64,000 nt of DNA from Antedon mediterranea (taxonomy: Eukaryota; Echinodermata; Crinoidea; Comatulida; Antedonidae). A model generated the notes under the pieces. The model had not been told where the DNA came from, did no database searches, and was given only the letters and a program-made list of their open reading frames with translations. The stretch lies in NCBI RefSeq assembly GCF_964355755.1, contig NC_092670.1:23931201-23995200 (forward strand), in the 5' to 3' direction. The position numbers and the translations under genes were made by a program. Positions 23,387-35,700 of the stretch are shown piece by piece (the first letter of the stretch is position 1; each line of letters opens with the position of its first letter).

Positions 23387-25204
23387 ACTGACAGTTGCCT
23401 CTCAACATTTTTGTATTAATTAATAATTATAAAAAATATAAACGTCGTAGTGGTGTATCGTTACGTGTACTTTACTATTTCAATCGACTATAACAGTTTT
23501 AAAAAAGTATTATAAATCGTATTTACTGTGTTTAGTGGTATAGGCTATTATTAATAGGCCTATAAAACATTTAAAACAATATTTCGTTACTGAGTGGAGA
23601 GAGAATATATTAAAAAATTGTTCTTCCCATCTTCTTCTCCATCCCTCAACTCTAATGTTATATACAAAACACAAATTGGGTTTGTTTAAATGAGTTCAAC
23701 TAAAAAAATTGGTGAAATTGGACTCATTTTTAAGACAAGGCCAAATTCCCAGGGTGCTAATTTTATGTAAATCATCGTGTCTATTTATTCGTTTCTGTAA
23801 ACGACAATGTACTATAGTCCTGCGGTACGTACATTTTTTACGCTGAAATTACTGTGTATTCGAGAACCATTTGTGGACACGACCTAGATGGTACGCGAGC
23901 GAAGCGTCAGCGTGGTTGGTTTTGAATGTTCTTTTTGTGGGTTGTAGAGTTACATGGGAAAGCGGTGAGATCGGATGCCGGTGTACATTTTGGCCATTAC
24001 TGAACTCTGTTTCTAATACCATGGATATTTCAGAACACCCATGCTGAAGTAACACAACCACAACGATCTTTCTTATTTCACTTCATTTAAACTAAAGTGA
24101 GCCCTCTTGATACATTTAGTTTTCTCCTATTATTCGCTTATCAACTGACCAAGGAGGACAGACAGAAACCTTCTGTCTTATATTTATTTTTATTTTATCT
24201 TATTTTGCCTTTTTATCCATCCTCAGCTTTACAATAACATTTTGTTTTGTGTAAATGTTAATAACCCACGAAAAACATAAATAGTACCCATAACAACGAT
24301 ATCTCCTCATTTTTCTCCCAATCAACATCGTCTTGTTCGTGTAATGTTTGTTCACTGTATGATTTTCTCAACTATGTGTAAACACGTCACCACCAAGATA
24401 GGCCTAATTTGATTTGAAATATAAAGTAACACTTTACTTTAATATATACCGGTATTACTTTATAATGATAAAATAATATGTTAATAATAAAACATAAAGG
24501 TAATACGAACATATAGAATGATTTTCATCTAAAACCTGTACGGTGTTTTACTTCGCAAACAGTCTAGTCCTTACGATATTTAATAACACTTAACGCAATC
24601 TTATATTGTTTTGGTAAAAATATCACGTCTCCTATTCAGTATTTAACTTTCATATCGCGTCTCTGAAATTCATTTCAAACACGTTTGTTTGCTTTATTTT
24701 ATATTGTGTTATGATATAAAAATTAGATAATGTCAATCAGTAGTTAAATTCATAATTTGTTGGCTTTCTTGATGTAAATAGACATGTTGGTACCAGATGT
24801 TGTCTTGAAAGAGTCAGGGCCGTTCTACAATACGGTTAGCAATTTGACTACAGGACATATTGACTATTTTGACTTAATCTCCTATTAGATAGAACTATAC
24901 CGTTACCAAACAATAAAATGCGTCTATGTTGTCCATTACAAATTTTAAAAATAAATGAACGAATCCGAACTGCTCCTTTAGTATTATATATATTCAAGTA
25001 GTGTTTGACTATGATCACATACACCGTAAAAAGAGCATTCAGGGTTCTAATTCAGACCACCAGATAACAAAAATAGATACAAGTACATATGCATACTGAT
25101 TGGTGAAATGGTTGTGTGATTAGTCCTTGTCATAAGGTCTTGCATCAAAAATCCATCGACTCATAAGACTTAAGAGAAGAAGTTGATCATCGGTAATTTT
25201 TGGT
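23387..25204. other. Intergenic; no gene seen
   Basis: AT-rich sequence with short unmatched open frames only. TAGGCCTA occurs at 23555 and 24399. Confidence 0.5.
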
Positions 25205-25340
25205 AAAGCTTGGTTCCTACTTGAACGCAAGAAAGTTGACCAAGCGACAGTTCGGCTGATCCATCGCGTCGTGATTGATCAAATTACTTACGGTGGGTTA
25301 TGTAGTTGCGTTGTGTCCATGTGACGTTCATCGTCCTTTT
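25205..25340. mobile_element. Decayed copy of the 'CTTGGTTCCCACT' TIR element
   Basis: It begins AAGCTTGGTTCCTACTTGAA and contains TTGACCAAGCGACAGTTCGG, related to the conserved core of the copies at 32238, 32605 and 59112. The right end is not clean. Confidence 0.4.
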
Positions 25341-28074
25341 ACGGGCGAGTACGATAAAGTTAAGGCCCTTGCACACTGAACCTTAAACAAGAGCGACACG
25401 TGACCATCTTCAAATCGAAGCAAGTCACGCTAATCTTGAACAAGTTGCCCATGGAGAGCAACTGAAGCGAATTCAGGCGCGAAGCTTTCGTGAGCTCCAA
25501 ATTAACCATAAAGTTAAAGATTGACTGACGTCACATTCCATTTGAAACTGAAATCGTTCGTCGCGTCAAAATTACGGTTCGTTTTTACGGAATTATTCTG
25601 TTCACCGGCCGTTACCAAAAAAAAAATCGCCTAGTTCGTGCCCTAAGTATATTGATAACAGGATTCGATCTGGCGTCAATGCGCGTGGTTTATTAAGATG
25701 TAAATGCTAGAATATGGCAATAAAAACTGTTGGATCCTTCTCAGAGTGAATTAATGAGATTTATCATAGCCAATACACGGTATTTAAATTACATCGTTCA
25801 TATCGTGAGATGGTCTTCATTATTAGTTATTTTGAGCACTTAAGTTCAATCACCTTACTTAAGTTCGATTGGCAAATTACATCAGTATCTTCGTAATACA
25901 AACAAATAACGGAAATAATACAATTTGGAAACTAAAGACCATGAATTAGGTAAACATTGAGTACTTGACTACACTAATTAGCAAACTTTATTATGCTGAT
26001 AATGTCAATGTGAATTCCAATCATCGTAATTTTTTTAATGACTAAACGATAACATGATTGTTTTGTTTTCGAAATACCAACTAAACATTAGCGAACATCG
26101 GCATGGTGTTACTAAAGGTTAATTGTCTACTTCTTAATCAGTCACGAACTGAGCAACTTAATGTAAATAATTAAATTCGAATTACCTTTTATGTAATAGC
26201 TTTGCAGGTAAAGATCTGGAAAAAGCCGAATGAATGCGTGACGGCGAGAACACCAAAACGCGTTCAACACATGACATTCCTAATTGTGCATCTCGTCGGT
26301 ACCAACAATGTAAAGTGCCATCGGAAGCACGATGCAATGTGAATGAGCAAGACGGCATAGAAGGAAGGTCCCGAACTCTTACATATCCACCTTTTATCGG
26401 TGCTCTCAGTATATAGACAGGGTTAGGCCTATCAAACATATAGCATTGGTAGGCCTATAGGCCACCGCTTGTAGATCTTCACCAAAGAAATGCATTTAGG
26501 AACATCAGGCACCGTCGGGTTATAGTTGGATACAGTATATTATTTAGTCCAAAGGTTTTTCATGTATTAAACAAAAACAAGAAAACTCCAGGCATGTGTA
26601 GGCCTATTTGAAAACAAACCGGGTGTTCCCCCTTCTCCCCCCACACGCACTAATTCTCCATAAACACGCACTAATTGCCTGCTTTTAATTAACGTCAATT
26701 CGTTTAGTTTTTATCTCGTCGCTGTTTGTTTTGACATCACTGATAATAGCTGCTGATACGGGATATTTATCCGCATGCAGCAGATGAAGTTTGCCGCCTT
26801 TGGCACCAGTCACAATACTAATCAATCTTCATCACAATCCCATCAGTCCAAGTCGATTATTTTAGCTAGTATTCGTCATTAGGAAGGCTATTGTTGGATT
26901 AGAACCCAGGATCTTTTCGCCAGAAGCGACAGTTCTAACCATGGCGTATCCATCATATTAAAGAATAGGATGTTATTAAGAAATATTTAATTTAAATATT
27001 CCTCTCAGCCATTGTATTAACTTGATATTTATTCAGGTTATTTCAGATGTTATACAGCAAAGACATCGTCGCCATGGTGATTATGTCAACAAAAGTGCGT
27101 TGTATATTTAGTAAACTTATAGGGTTACTCAGTGATATCTAACCACCTTATAACTATAATAAAACGCATTCGAACACTTATTATTTTGTACGAAAACGAT
27201 GAAATAAACAGTATATTTCGCGCACAGCAACTTAATTAAACACATTAATTCCTTGTGTATTGTAATATTTAAGCAGTCACAGCTAACAACGAGAAAATTG
27301 CCTCTTATAAATGAGATAATTATAAAATGGTTAGCGATACTCAACGTCTGCATGCTGGGCATGATACCAAACGCAAACCTCTCGAAAATATTGTTGACGT
27401 CACACTCTCAATTTACTGGTGTTTTCAACAATATCATAAGAATAATGATATTGAAACATCTGTAAATGAACCAAAATTGGTGACAATCTAATGGGCGTGC
27501 GTATAAATACATTTCACAGATAATTATTGTTTGTAGAGCAAATTAGCGTTTGCCCGTATCAATCGTATGACGCACACCGAACGCAATCGCGTCAACATTA
27601 ATTTAGTTTCAAATATGTCCATCCCATATAAATATAGATAAAAGCACTTAGCTAAGTAAACCTAAACAAACACGATTGTTTTAGTCATTTAGATCAGCAG
27701 AAATGCCATCACTTTTCGAAGCAACTTTATACACGCTAATGATGGTTAATTACGGAAGTGTAATACTTAAGAATGAACGCATGTTCGTTTACGCTCTAAC
27801 CGTCATTTTCACACCTAACGATGTCGGCAAGTATCATCAAAACTATCAATAGCACCTGTAATAAGAGACGGTTCATCGGGTACTTTTGTCACCAAACAAA
27901 TCAAATTAAATTTAGTATTGATGCCAACAAGAGTACTAGCAGACTTACACAGACACCGTAGTACAGAATTTAACGAAATGATAACTTAAAGGGTGACTCC
28001 GGGCAAGGTTGTCTAATTGCTCTCATGATTGCTTATTAACGTTTATGGTCGTACAAATGGCTACAGTTAAATTC
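25341..28074. other. Intergenic; no gene seen apart from a weak tRNA-like motif
   Basis: No gene is supported. An 85-codon minus-strand frame at 26182-26439 is GC-richer than its surroundings but has no recognisable domain. A tRNA-like motif lies at 26884-26948. Three TAGGCCTA octamers lie at 26424, 26450 and 26599. Confidence 0.45.
26884..26948 (-). repeat. Weak tRNA-like (SINE head-like) segment
   Basis: On the minus strand TGGTTAGAACTG resembles a pol III A box and GGGTTCTAATCC, about 35-40 bases later, resembles a B box. No good cloverleaf or CCA context was seen. It may be a decayed tRNA-derived SINE head or chance. Confidence 0.3.
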
Positions 28075-28313
28075 TTAAAGATGTATTGTTCCCCAAAAAC
28101 ATGAAAAATGAAGATCAAAGTTTTAATAGACCACAAAGTTAATCACTTTAGTAGAAAAAAACCCCCGAAAAAAATGTTTTCACTTATAAGATGATAAAAT
28201 AAATGGTTAAATTTGACCATAAACCCACTGACTGGCAGCCATTTTGACTATTTTTTGCTTTAAACTACAGGTAAATAATTTTGTTTCCGATCCAATTTTA
28301 GGTCAAAATGATT
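28075..28313 (-). repeat. Copy of the dispersed ~270-bp repeat (inverted)
   Basis: Read on the minus strand it matches 47604-47875 and 54908-55177. Shared features are the ATTGGATC start, the AACCATTTAT segment, GTGAAAACA, AGTGATTAACTTT and the CTTCATTTTTCATG end. Confidence 0.75.
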
Positions 28314-31300
28314 TATTATTATATATTATGGCATACGGTATTCAGCAAAAAAAAAAAATGATCAGGGGACATGCTTCTTTAGGCCTAATCTTTTACACAT
28401 AATTATTTCGCATTTGCAAACATTATTTTTATTTGACCTTTGTTTTTTTGTATTAAAGAATCACCAATATTTAAGTTGGTTTTACCGCAAAAAAAAAACC
28501 GCAACCAATCATATCGCGTGAATAAATTCGTCTGTGAAAATTAAACTTAACGCAACGTTGTGATATCCATATAGTTTAAAAAAAATATGAACAACATATC
28601 AAGTCACATTTGAACCTTTTAAAATATGCTTTGTATAAATAACAAATTAGAAGAGCACGATAATCATTCGTTTAAAAATAATTACTACGTAAGTACGAGA
28701 TTTATTCCATAAGTCGAAAGATCGGGCTTTGAAATTTGAATAATTTAAATGAATTTAGTATACATTTTGATTTATTATTTATAAAATTCTTCTTTAACAA
28801 AATGTGCTAATCACTTTGTCGGTCCTATTGAAGTATTTTCCTTTAGGTAGAACGTTTTTAGCTTCATGTAATTTCGCGTAAGCAACATGTTTGACGGATG
28901 ATCGTATTCAACACTAGACTCACCATATTTAACATAAAGTTCAAGCATGAGATTAACTTTTGCCCCTAGGTAATTTCCTTAATCGGAATTATTGATCCAT
29001 TTACAGGTGGCGAGAATATAGGTGTTAGTGAGCCTTTAATGTATTATACCCTCAGTATGCGACAGGTGATAAATCAGTATCTGTACTGTAAACGTGTGTT
29101 GATTGCAACACTTAGTAACAGCCAAAATTTAAATGTCTGTGTTAGGAAACTATAAATGATTTATAATTGTAGAGAGTTTAGATGTTGAGAGTTTTGTTAA
29201 CTCCCTCTCTCGCAGACGGAATTTTGCCATCACACAGCACAGCGCCACTCGAGCGTTAAATGCAGTGTTAGTATTTTCTCATTTGGGTCATCAACCGGCT
29301 CAGCTACAGTGATTAAGTTCACTTAGGTTGACCATGGTCTCCCCAATTTCAGTTTTTACTCGGTGTACCCGAGTCTAGTACTCGCTCATCTTCTCCCCTT
29401 CCATTTCCTCCTCTTCCATCTGGACACTATTGAGCCAACTTTCAAGTCCTACTAGTTCTTTAGTTCGCGTCGTCTGATGATGTATATACTAGGGTAGAGA
29501 GAAAAGGTTCGTACTTCAACCGGATGCAGAATTATGACCTCATAAACATTGTACCAATCGAAAAAAATTGCGATTTATAAAGTACTACTCCTCCCTTATT
29601 CGTTTTAGTATGGAGCTGGGATTTGGCATGGGTATACTACAGGGACCTGTCCTCCAAGCTATAGATTTTTTAATTTCAAATCGGATGCTGCCATATGACG
29701 TCTCAAAGATGGTACCTTGGTGCCAAACGATTTTCGTCGTAATATAGCCGTGTTTGGTGTCATTTCAAAGGTCTTGACTTGAGAATAAGAATATATACAG
29801 TAAACACCTATTTATGATATTGTGACGTCAATTCTGCTCCCGGAAATAGCAAAAAATCACTTTGAGATTTCTTAATTTATCGTAATTATGCCATTTCCGG
29901 TTATGTTACGTAACCTTTCGGAATATAGCCGTATTTAGTAGCGAGGTTATTGATGTGTATGTGACGTTAACATCCCGTCTTATTAAAATCATTATTACAT
30001 TACAGCTTCTTTTGCTGTACCCCGAGTGTCGCACATTCGTGCTTGTTTTTTGTGCTGAAATAGACCAAATAAATAATGAAATGTAATGAAATGAAAGTAT
30101 AGTCACTTTACAGCACAGAGTGAGATTACTATCCTTGATTTTACATAACTCTTTCTTATAGTTATACTCTGCCTCGCTCATGTAGGCCTACTGACAAAAA
30201 AAGTAAACATTTCCACGTAAAGATATATGAGTAAAAACAAATTTCACATAATTATTCAAAATTGATATTCAATACAGGAAAATTTGCCTCTTCGTTGTGC
30301 ATGATGTTTTGCAAACAATTTTTTTGTGTGAAAAAAGCAGGACGTATAACACAGAAATTGGCAAATCGACGATTGGCAAAAATATATGTTTATCGATCAT
30401 AAATAATTCTTTCTACCGTTCGCTTGATCACAAAAAATACAAGTAATCTCACCAAGCACTATTAAGCTTTACATCAACGCCGCATTCAGGAACACAACAA
30501 CGGATAATATCCAATGTTATTTCAATTAAATCGAAGAAGTAGACAGGGCCTATAATCCAGTTCTGAATCATCAACACAAACAATTACAAAATAAAAATAA
30601 AAATCCTCGTAATAATAAACGTCATTTCTACAACAACATCTTAAACAGCAAAATTTAAGGGTTCCAAAGTCGATAATGACTTTTTCATTTTCATTGAAAG
30701 CATCAGCATTGATTTGGCTGTACAGTGTAATGCCCAATGAGTGTTGTTCTAAGTGGTTTGTTGTGTATATTCATACTACATATTTTGTAGGCTTTTAAGT
30801 GCATAGGCTCAAGTACATCACATTTCTTTAACGCCAGAGAAAAATCATCAGTGTTATTATTCCATTTAGTAGTTGGGACTGTATATTTTTTATTTATACG
30901 GAGCAGATAATGTATTTTGTTAGACATTAAACACGCATGAAATATGATAATGTAAATCTGTAGGTTAAAAGATGCAAAAGTGTTATTTTAGATTGTGCAC
31001 ACTGAATGATCAATCTGTAAAGTATATTATTTTTATTATTTTGCAGTTATTAAGCCATAATAGCCATTCAGCGTAACCTGATATGTTTATTTTATTAAAA
31101 TAAAATAATGACACCCCTTTTCGCCGTCTGAACATCAAATAAAGGATGTTTTTGGACAATGCTGAACATACAACTAAACAGGGACGATTTTGCGACAACA
31201 CTAGCTCTTCTGCATGATATAAAACTTCCAATAATTATACCATTAGGAATTAGTTTGTGGCAAATTTATATCTGATATCTAGACATCTTTCTCCAGGTGT

Positions 31301-32237
31301 GGAACAGACCGAGTAGATTTGATTATACGCGCGCGCATGCCCATATTGTTCATAACTTTTAGGATAAACATAACAATGTAACAGGAAGACATATGCAAAT
31401 GTGAAAATGAAAGAGAATGCTCCCTATCCCCTCCCACAAATGTACACATTTTAAAATTGACAAATCTGGGCTTCTTCTGATAAAATACACGTGCACATAA
31501 ATTTCGCTAGATCAGCAGCGCATCGTGAAAATCGGCCTACTTTTTGCAACCTTCTTCATAAATCTGTTACAATTTGTTAATGTTTGTTTCAGGAAGTTAT
31601 ACACATTTATCTGTATATAGTATACTACTAATAGCTACTTCACCATTTAGCGGTCATCTTATTGAAAAGCAATTAAATAAGTATGTGATAAATTAAACTG
31701 CGTCTATCAGTTATGCTGATTAATTTACTGGCCTACATTTTGATGTGTAAAATAAAACGTGTGTTTCTTATTAAAATCTAATCTATTATAGATACAATTG
31801 CCATTAACAATGTAATGTTGTTCTTTTCTCTGAAAGTATGAGAAAGACATATACCATGTTCCTGTTTGTTGGTTAGTTTTGCTTGCTAATTCCATGATTC
31901 TGGGATCGAATCATGTTAAAGTCTGGTTGTCACGACCAATTCCAAACGTAAATGCAAGAGAAATGCTATTTCTTGCCGTTCATTATACCTGGAACTGAAA
32001 ATACAAAACTATGGTATGTGCAGCGTTCACTGTTGGCCAGATAATTATTTGCGGTAGTGTACGTATACTATATGCAACAAGTTTACTGTACCGTACTCTG
32101 TAAGTCCTGAATAGAGGTTTTTACTGTAATAATAAGATAATTAGAAGGTACAAAGGCACTAGATGACTTGCAATAGTCAGTTAGATTCTATCTAGTGACT
32201 GCAGAATCAAGTATATAATATATATACGCCAACGTAG
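28314..32237. other. Intergenic; no gene seen
   Basis: Only short frames without recognisable features occur (for example minus-strand frames at 29906-30181 and 30522-30927). The composition is AT-rich and no mobile-element ends stand out. Confidence 0.45.
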
Positions 32238-32395
32238 AAAGCTTTGTTCCCATTGGGACGTGACGCAAGGACGTAAGTGCAACGTAAGTAACTTGACCAA
32301 TCACAAACGATGGATTATCCGAACTGTCGCTGCCATTGGTCAATTCGGTTACGTTGCTTCGTCCTTTAATTGCGTCCTAGTGGGAACCAAGATTA
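32238..32395. mobile_element. 'CTTGGTTCCCACT' TIR element, complete short copy
   Basis: The left end AAAGCTTTGTTCCCATTGGG is mirrored by the right end CCTAGTGGGAACCAAGATTA. The middle carries a conserved palindromic core: TTGACCAATCACAAACGATG on the left side and GTCGCTGCCATTGGTCAA on the right side. There is no coding capacity. Confidence 0.75.
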
Positions 32396-32604
32396 AGGGT
32401 AGGTAACGGATTATTAGGACCCTACTAGGACGAAAGTGAATCTTTCAAGCAACGGCAAAACTGTGATCATTGTAATTTGTCAAATTGAGCACGTACGTAT
32501 TTACGTTGCGTCGGAATTTAAAAGTGCCTTAAAGCTACGTTCACAATGAGCCCGGGAAATCGTGAGAAACATGTGTAGTGTTTTAAGAATAGAACCTTCT
32601 CACT

Positions 32605-32795
32605 AAAGCTTGGTTCCCACTAGGACGCGACGTAAAGACGTACAAAAAGCGCAACGTATGTATCCAAATTTGGCCTATCAAAAGCTATGAATTATCCGAA
32701 CTGTCGCGTGTCATTTGTCAATTCAGTTGCCTACTTGACCAATCAGTTGCATTGCGCAACGTCTCTGCGTTGCGTTCAGTGTGAACCAAGCTTAA
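32605..32795. mobile_element. 'CTTGGTTCCCACT' TIR element, complete short copy
   Basis: The left end AAGCTTGGTTCCCACTAGGA is mirrored by the right end CAGTGTGAACCAAGCTTAA. Inside are repeated GACGTA/GCAACGTA motifs and the GAATTATCCGAACTGTCGCG core. It lies about 200 bases from the copy at 32238 in the same orientation. Confidence 0.78.
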
Positions 32796-35700
32796 CATTC
32801 CGAATTCCGTACAAAGCGTAGTGTGTGTTTTCTCTGGCCACAGGACTAAACCGAGCTCAGTAAACGTGTAAGTTGAGTCATAAAAAGAAGTAGGTAACGT
32901 AATCTCCGTATACATAGTCGAACAAACAATTTTATTGGACATAATAGTTTTTCTATAAAAGAAATTAATCTTTTAACAAAGCTCAGAATAACAAAAAAAA
33001 AGATCTCCGATTGATTTCAAATATCAAGCAGTGTAGAATGTACAGCGTCTAAAAATGAAATAAACACTGTGATTTCGATATGCAATATTGTACAGCTAAC
33101 AGGTGTGGACAATGATTCATGACTACAGTGTTACAAGCAAATTCAAATCTCGGATTGGATTGCTGTTTAATTAGCAGTTGTAAGCTGCGATTACTGAACA
33201 GTATAGTTCACGATTTAAGGTTACTGCCTAGATTGAGGTTAAACAGAAAAAACCTCAAATACTTGGCATTCTGAAAAATAGAAAAGTTAAAAAACAAAAT
33301 ATCAAAATCATGAGGATTTACAAATATTGATTGGTTATTTTATCCGATACAATAAAATACATAAAATATGAAGATACTTCTCGCATTAACAATTGTTTCA
33401 CATTTAATCCGTTTGTAGACTTTGAGCTGTGGTTGTAAACGTAATTTTATTTTGCGACCAACTTCACAAAATACAATTCTCTTTGTACCAATAATGTTGA
33501 TACTGTTTAGAATAGTTTTACTTCTTTCCGTTCCATATTATTTTCTTAATGATAAGATAATACTTATCGTTATCGTATATTCCTTATGTTAGGCCTATAT
33601 AGGCCTATATATCTGTAGTAGTAGCCTGTGGCGATAACTCGCTGTTGCTCTTATGAATTGAAATAAAGTTTAAAGATAAGCATTAACATTAACTTCTTTT
33701 TTGACAAGTTTAAAAATAAAACATTATTGCTTATAAGCTTACACATTCATTTATACTGTAGGCCTAAATCATTTAAGCTTAAGTACGCCCTCATATTGTA
33801 GCTTAGCTTTAATAGGCTCAATGTTCCATTTGGTGTTGATTATGAAAAATGGTTGAAAAAGGAGAAAATAAAAATTTGAATTTAAATCATAACACACCTA
33901 TGTATCTTTGTCATTATTGTTTGATTAGAATAGGCCTATGAACCTTTCAGGCTTTTGTAAAAATTTAGAATTTTGAAATATATTGTGTGTAACAGTCTAT
34001 ATTACTATACAATCAATTCACTATCACGGTATATAATGATTTCAATGATGGGTGTGTGAATTTTAAAAATATCGTTCATTTTGTAGAATTCTATGAATTT
34101 TAAATTGAGAAATGTTGCTGAAGGTGAACTTTAAAAACTGTAGGCGATAGATTGGAAAGAAAATAAATCAAAATCAATAGTGTGACAGATTGTTAGATTC
34201 ACAAGGGATTCAATGATTCGTAAAAGTGTTTAGACTTGACCGAGTTATCTAGGTCGTCCCCTTAAATGTAAAAATGTAAGACAAATTTAACTTTCAAGTA
34301 AACAAGCAAACTGGTATTCCCATAACACCACAACACCATAACATGGCATGTCCACTTACGTTCTGGTCAAAATCCAACCCACTGTCATTAACGGGTGGTG
34401 ACTGTCAATGGTCAGTTAATACTGTCTTAAGGACAGGTTCAGTGTCTGGTGAAATTCCCACGAATCGAATCAGTTTTCACAAAAGGTAACGGAAGTTTGT
34501 TCCAATTAAATAAAGTTTAAATGCTTCTAACATTGGAATAATTGTATACTGGAAACGTTTAATTTTTTAAAAATTTTGTTGTGATGTTTTGTGACACGTT
34601 TGTATGCCACTTCTAAAACTTATTAAGTTCTTATCGTTTTTTATAGCAAAATTAATTTGTTTAATGATTTTGTATTTATTTATGAACCTAATGCGTGACA
34701 GATTGTGGTAACATCAAGTACCTGACAAGGACTGCCGACTTTATACAATCTGTACCCATCGACTTAAGTATGTACTCGAGCTTATACTCAATTTATACGT
34801 GATGAAACATGTTGTTAATGATGCGATTTGAGATTTGTTAGGTGTTTTTATAGATCTATGGTTATATACTCTTCAGATTACGAACCCTTTAAAGTAATAC
34901 AGCTCTTTCGGTTCATGACGAACCCCCTCATAGCATAGAAAGTTAAATAGACAGTTTTAACTGTTCGATTTATATCACATGCAGTACAGTAGTCTAGAAG
35001 TCTATAGAAAAGGCGGGTGAGGGGTGAGTGGAGGGTGTTATTATGCACATCAGACAACCATGTTCAATATGCTTTGGATTGCTAACATTTTCAAATTGTG
35101 TCCATGGGGTTTTATTAGCCTTTTAGTTAGCCATGTTGGATACTGTGTATAAATGTAATTTTTAGAGATTACGAAAGTAACTAATCATCACAGAGATTTT
35201 GTATCAGTTATTCACAACATGTTTATATTCACTCTTTCTGAAATGGTTAAAGTATACACGCAAAATTCTACAAGTTAATACAAATATAAAAATAGATAAT
35301 TAAAAACTGTGAGATATGAAAGCACTTAATCGGCATACGTACATTCTCTGCTTCAAAGCCACTTAATCGACATATTATTATATTACGTCATTCACCTCGG
35401 TCTTTTTGACCAATTATTCATTAAGAGTGTCTCATTTTCGGCGTTCCATACTGAATCAATACTCTTGGAAAGAAAGAAAGACAATACGAAGATGCTTTAT
35501 TAGATATATTATTAAAACACTCGACAGCTGTACGAAACACATTGAAAAGAATATCGTAGGCCTGCATTTGTCTGAGTCTTGGCCATCTATAAGCAAATGA
35601 GAGTCACATTGCATTATGTTTTTCGAGGGGAGAGTTAAATAGTATTGAAACACTTTTATACATCTAAAATATTCATCGTTATTTATTGTAGGCCTACTTG

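Noticed and set aside
26182-26439. 85-codon minus-strand frame in a GC-richer patch
   Set aside because: No recognisable domain, no splice context and an overlapping open frame on the other strand. Not enough to call a gene.
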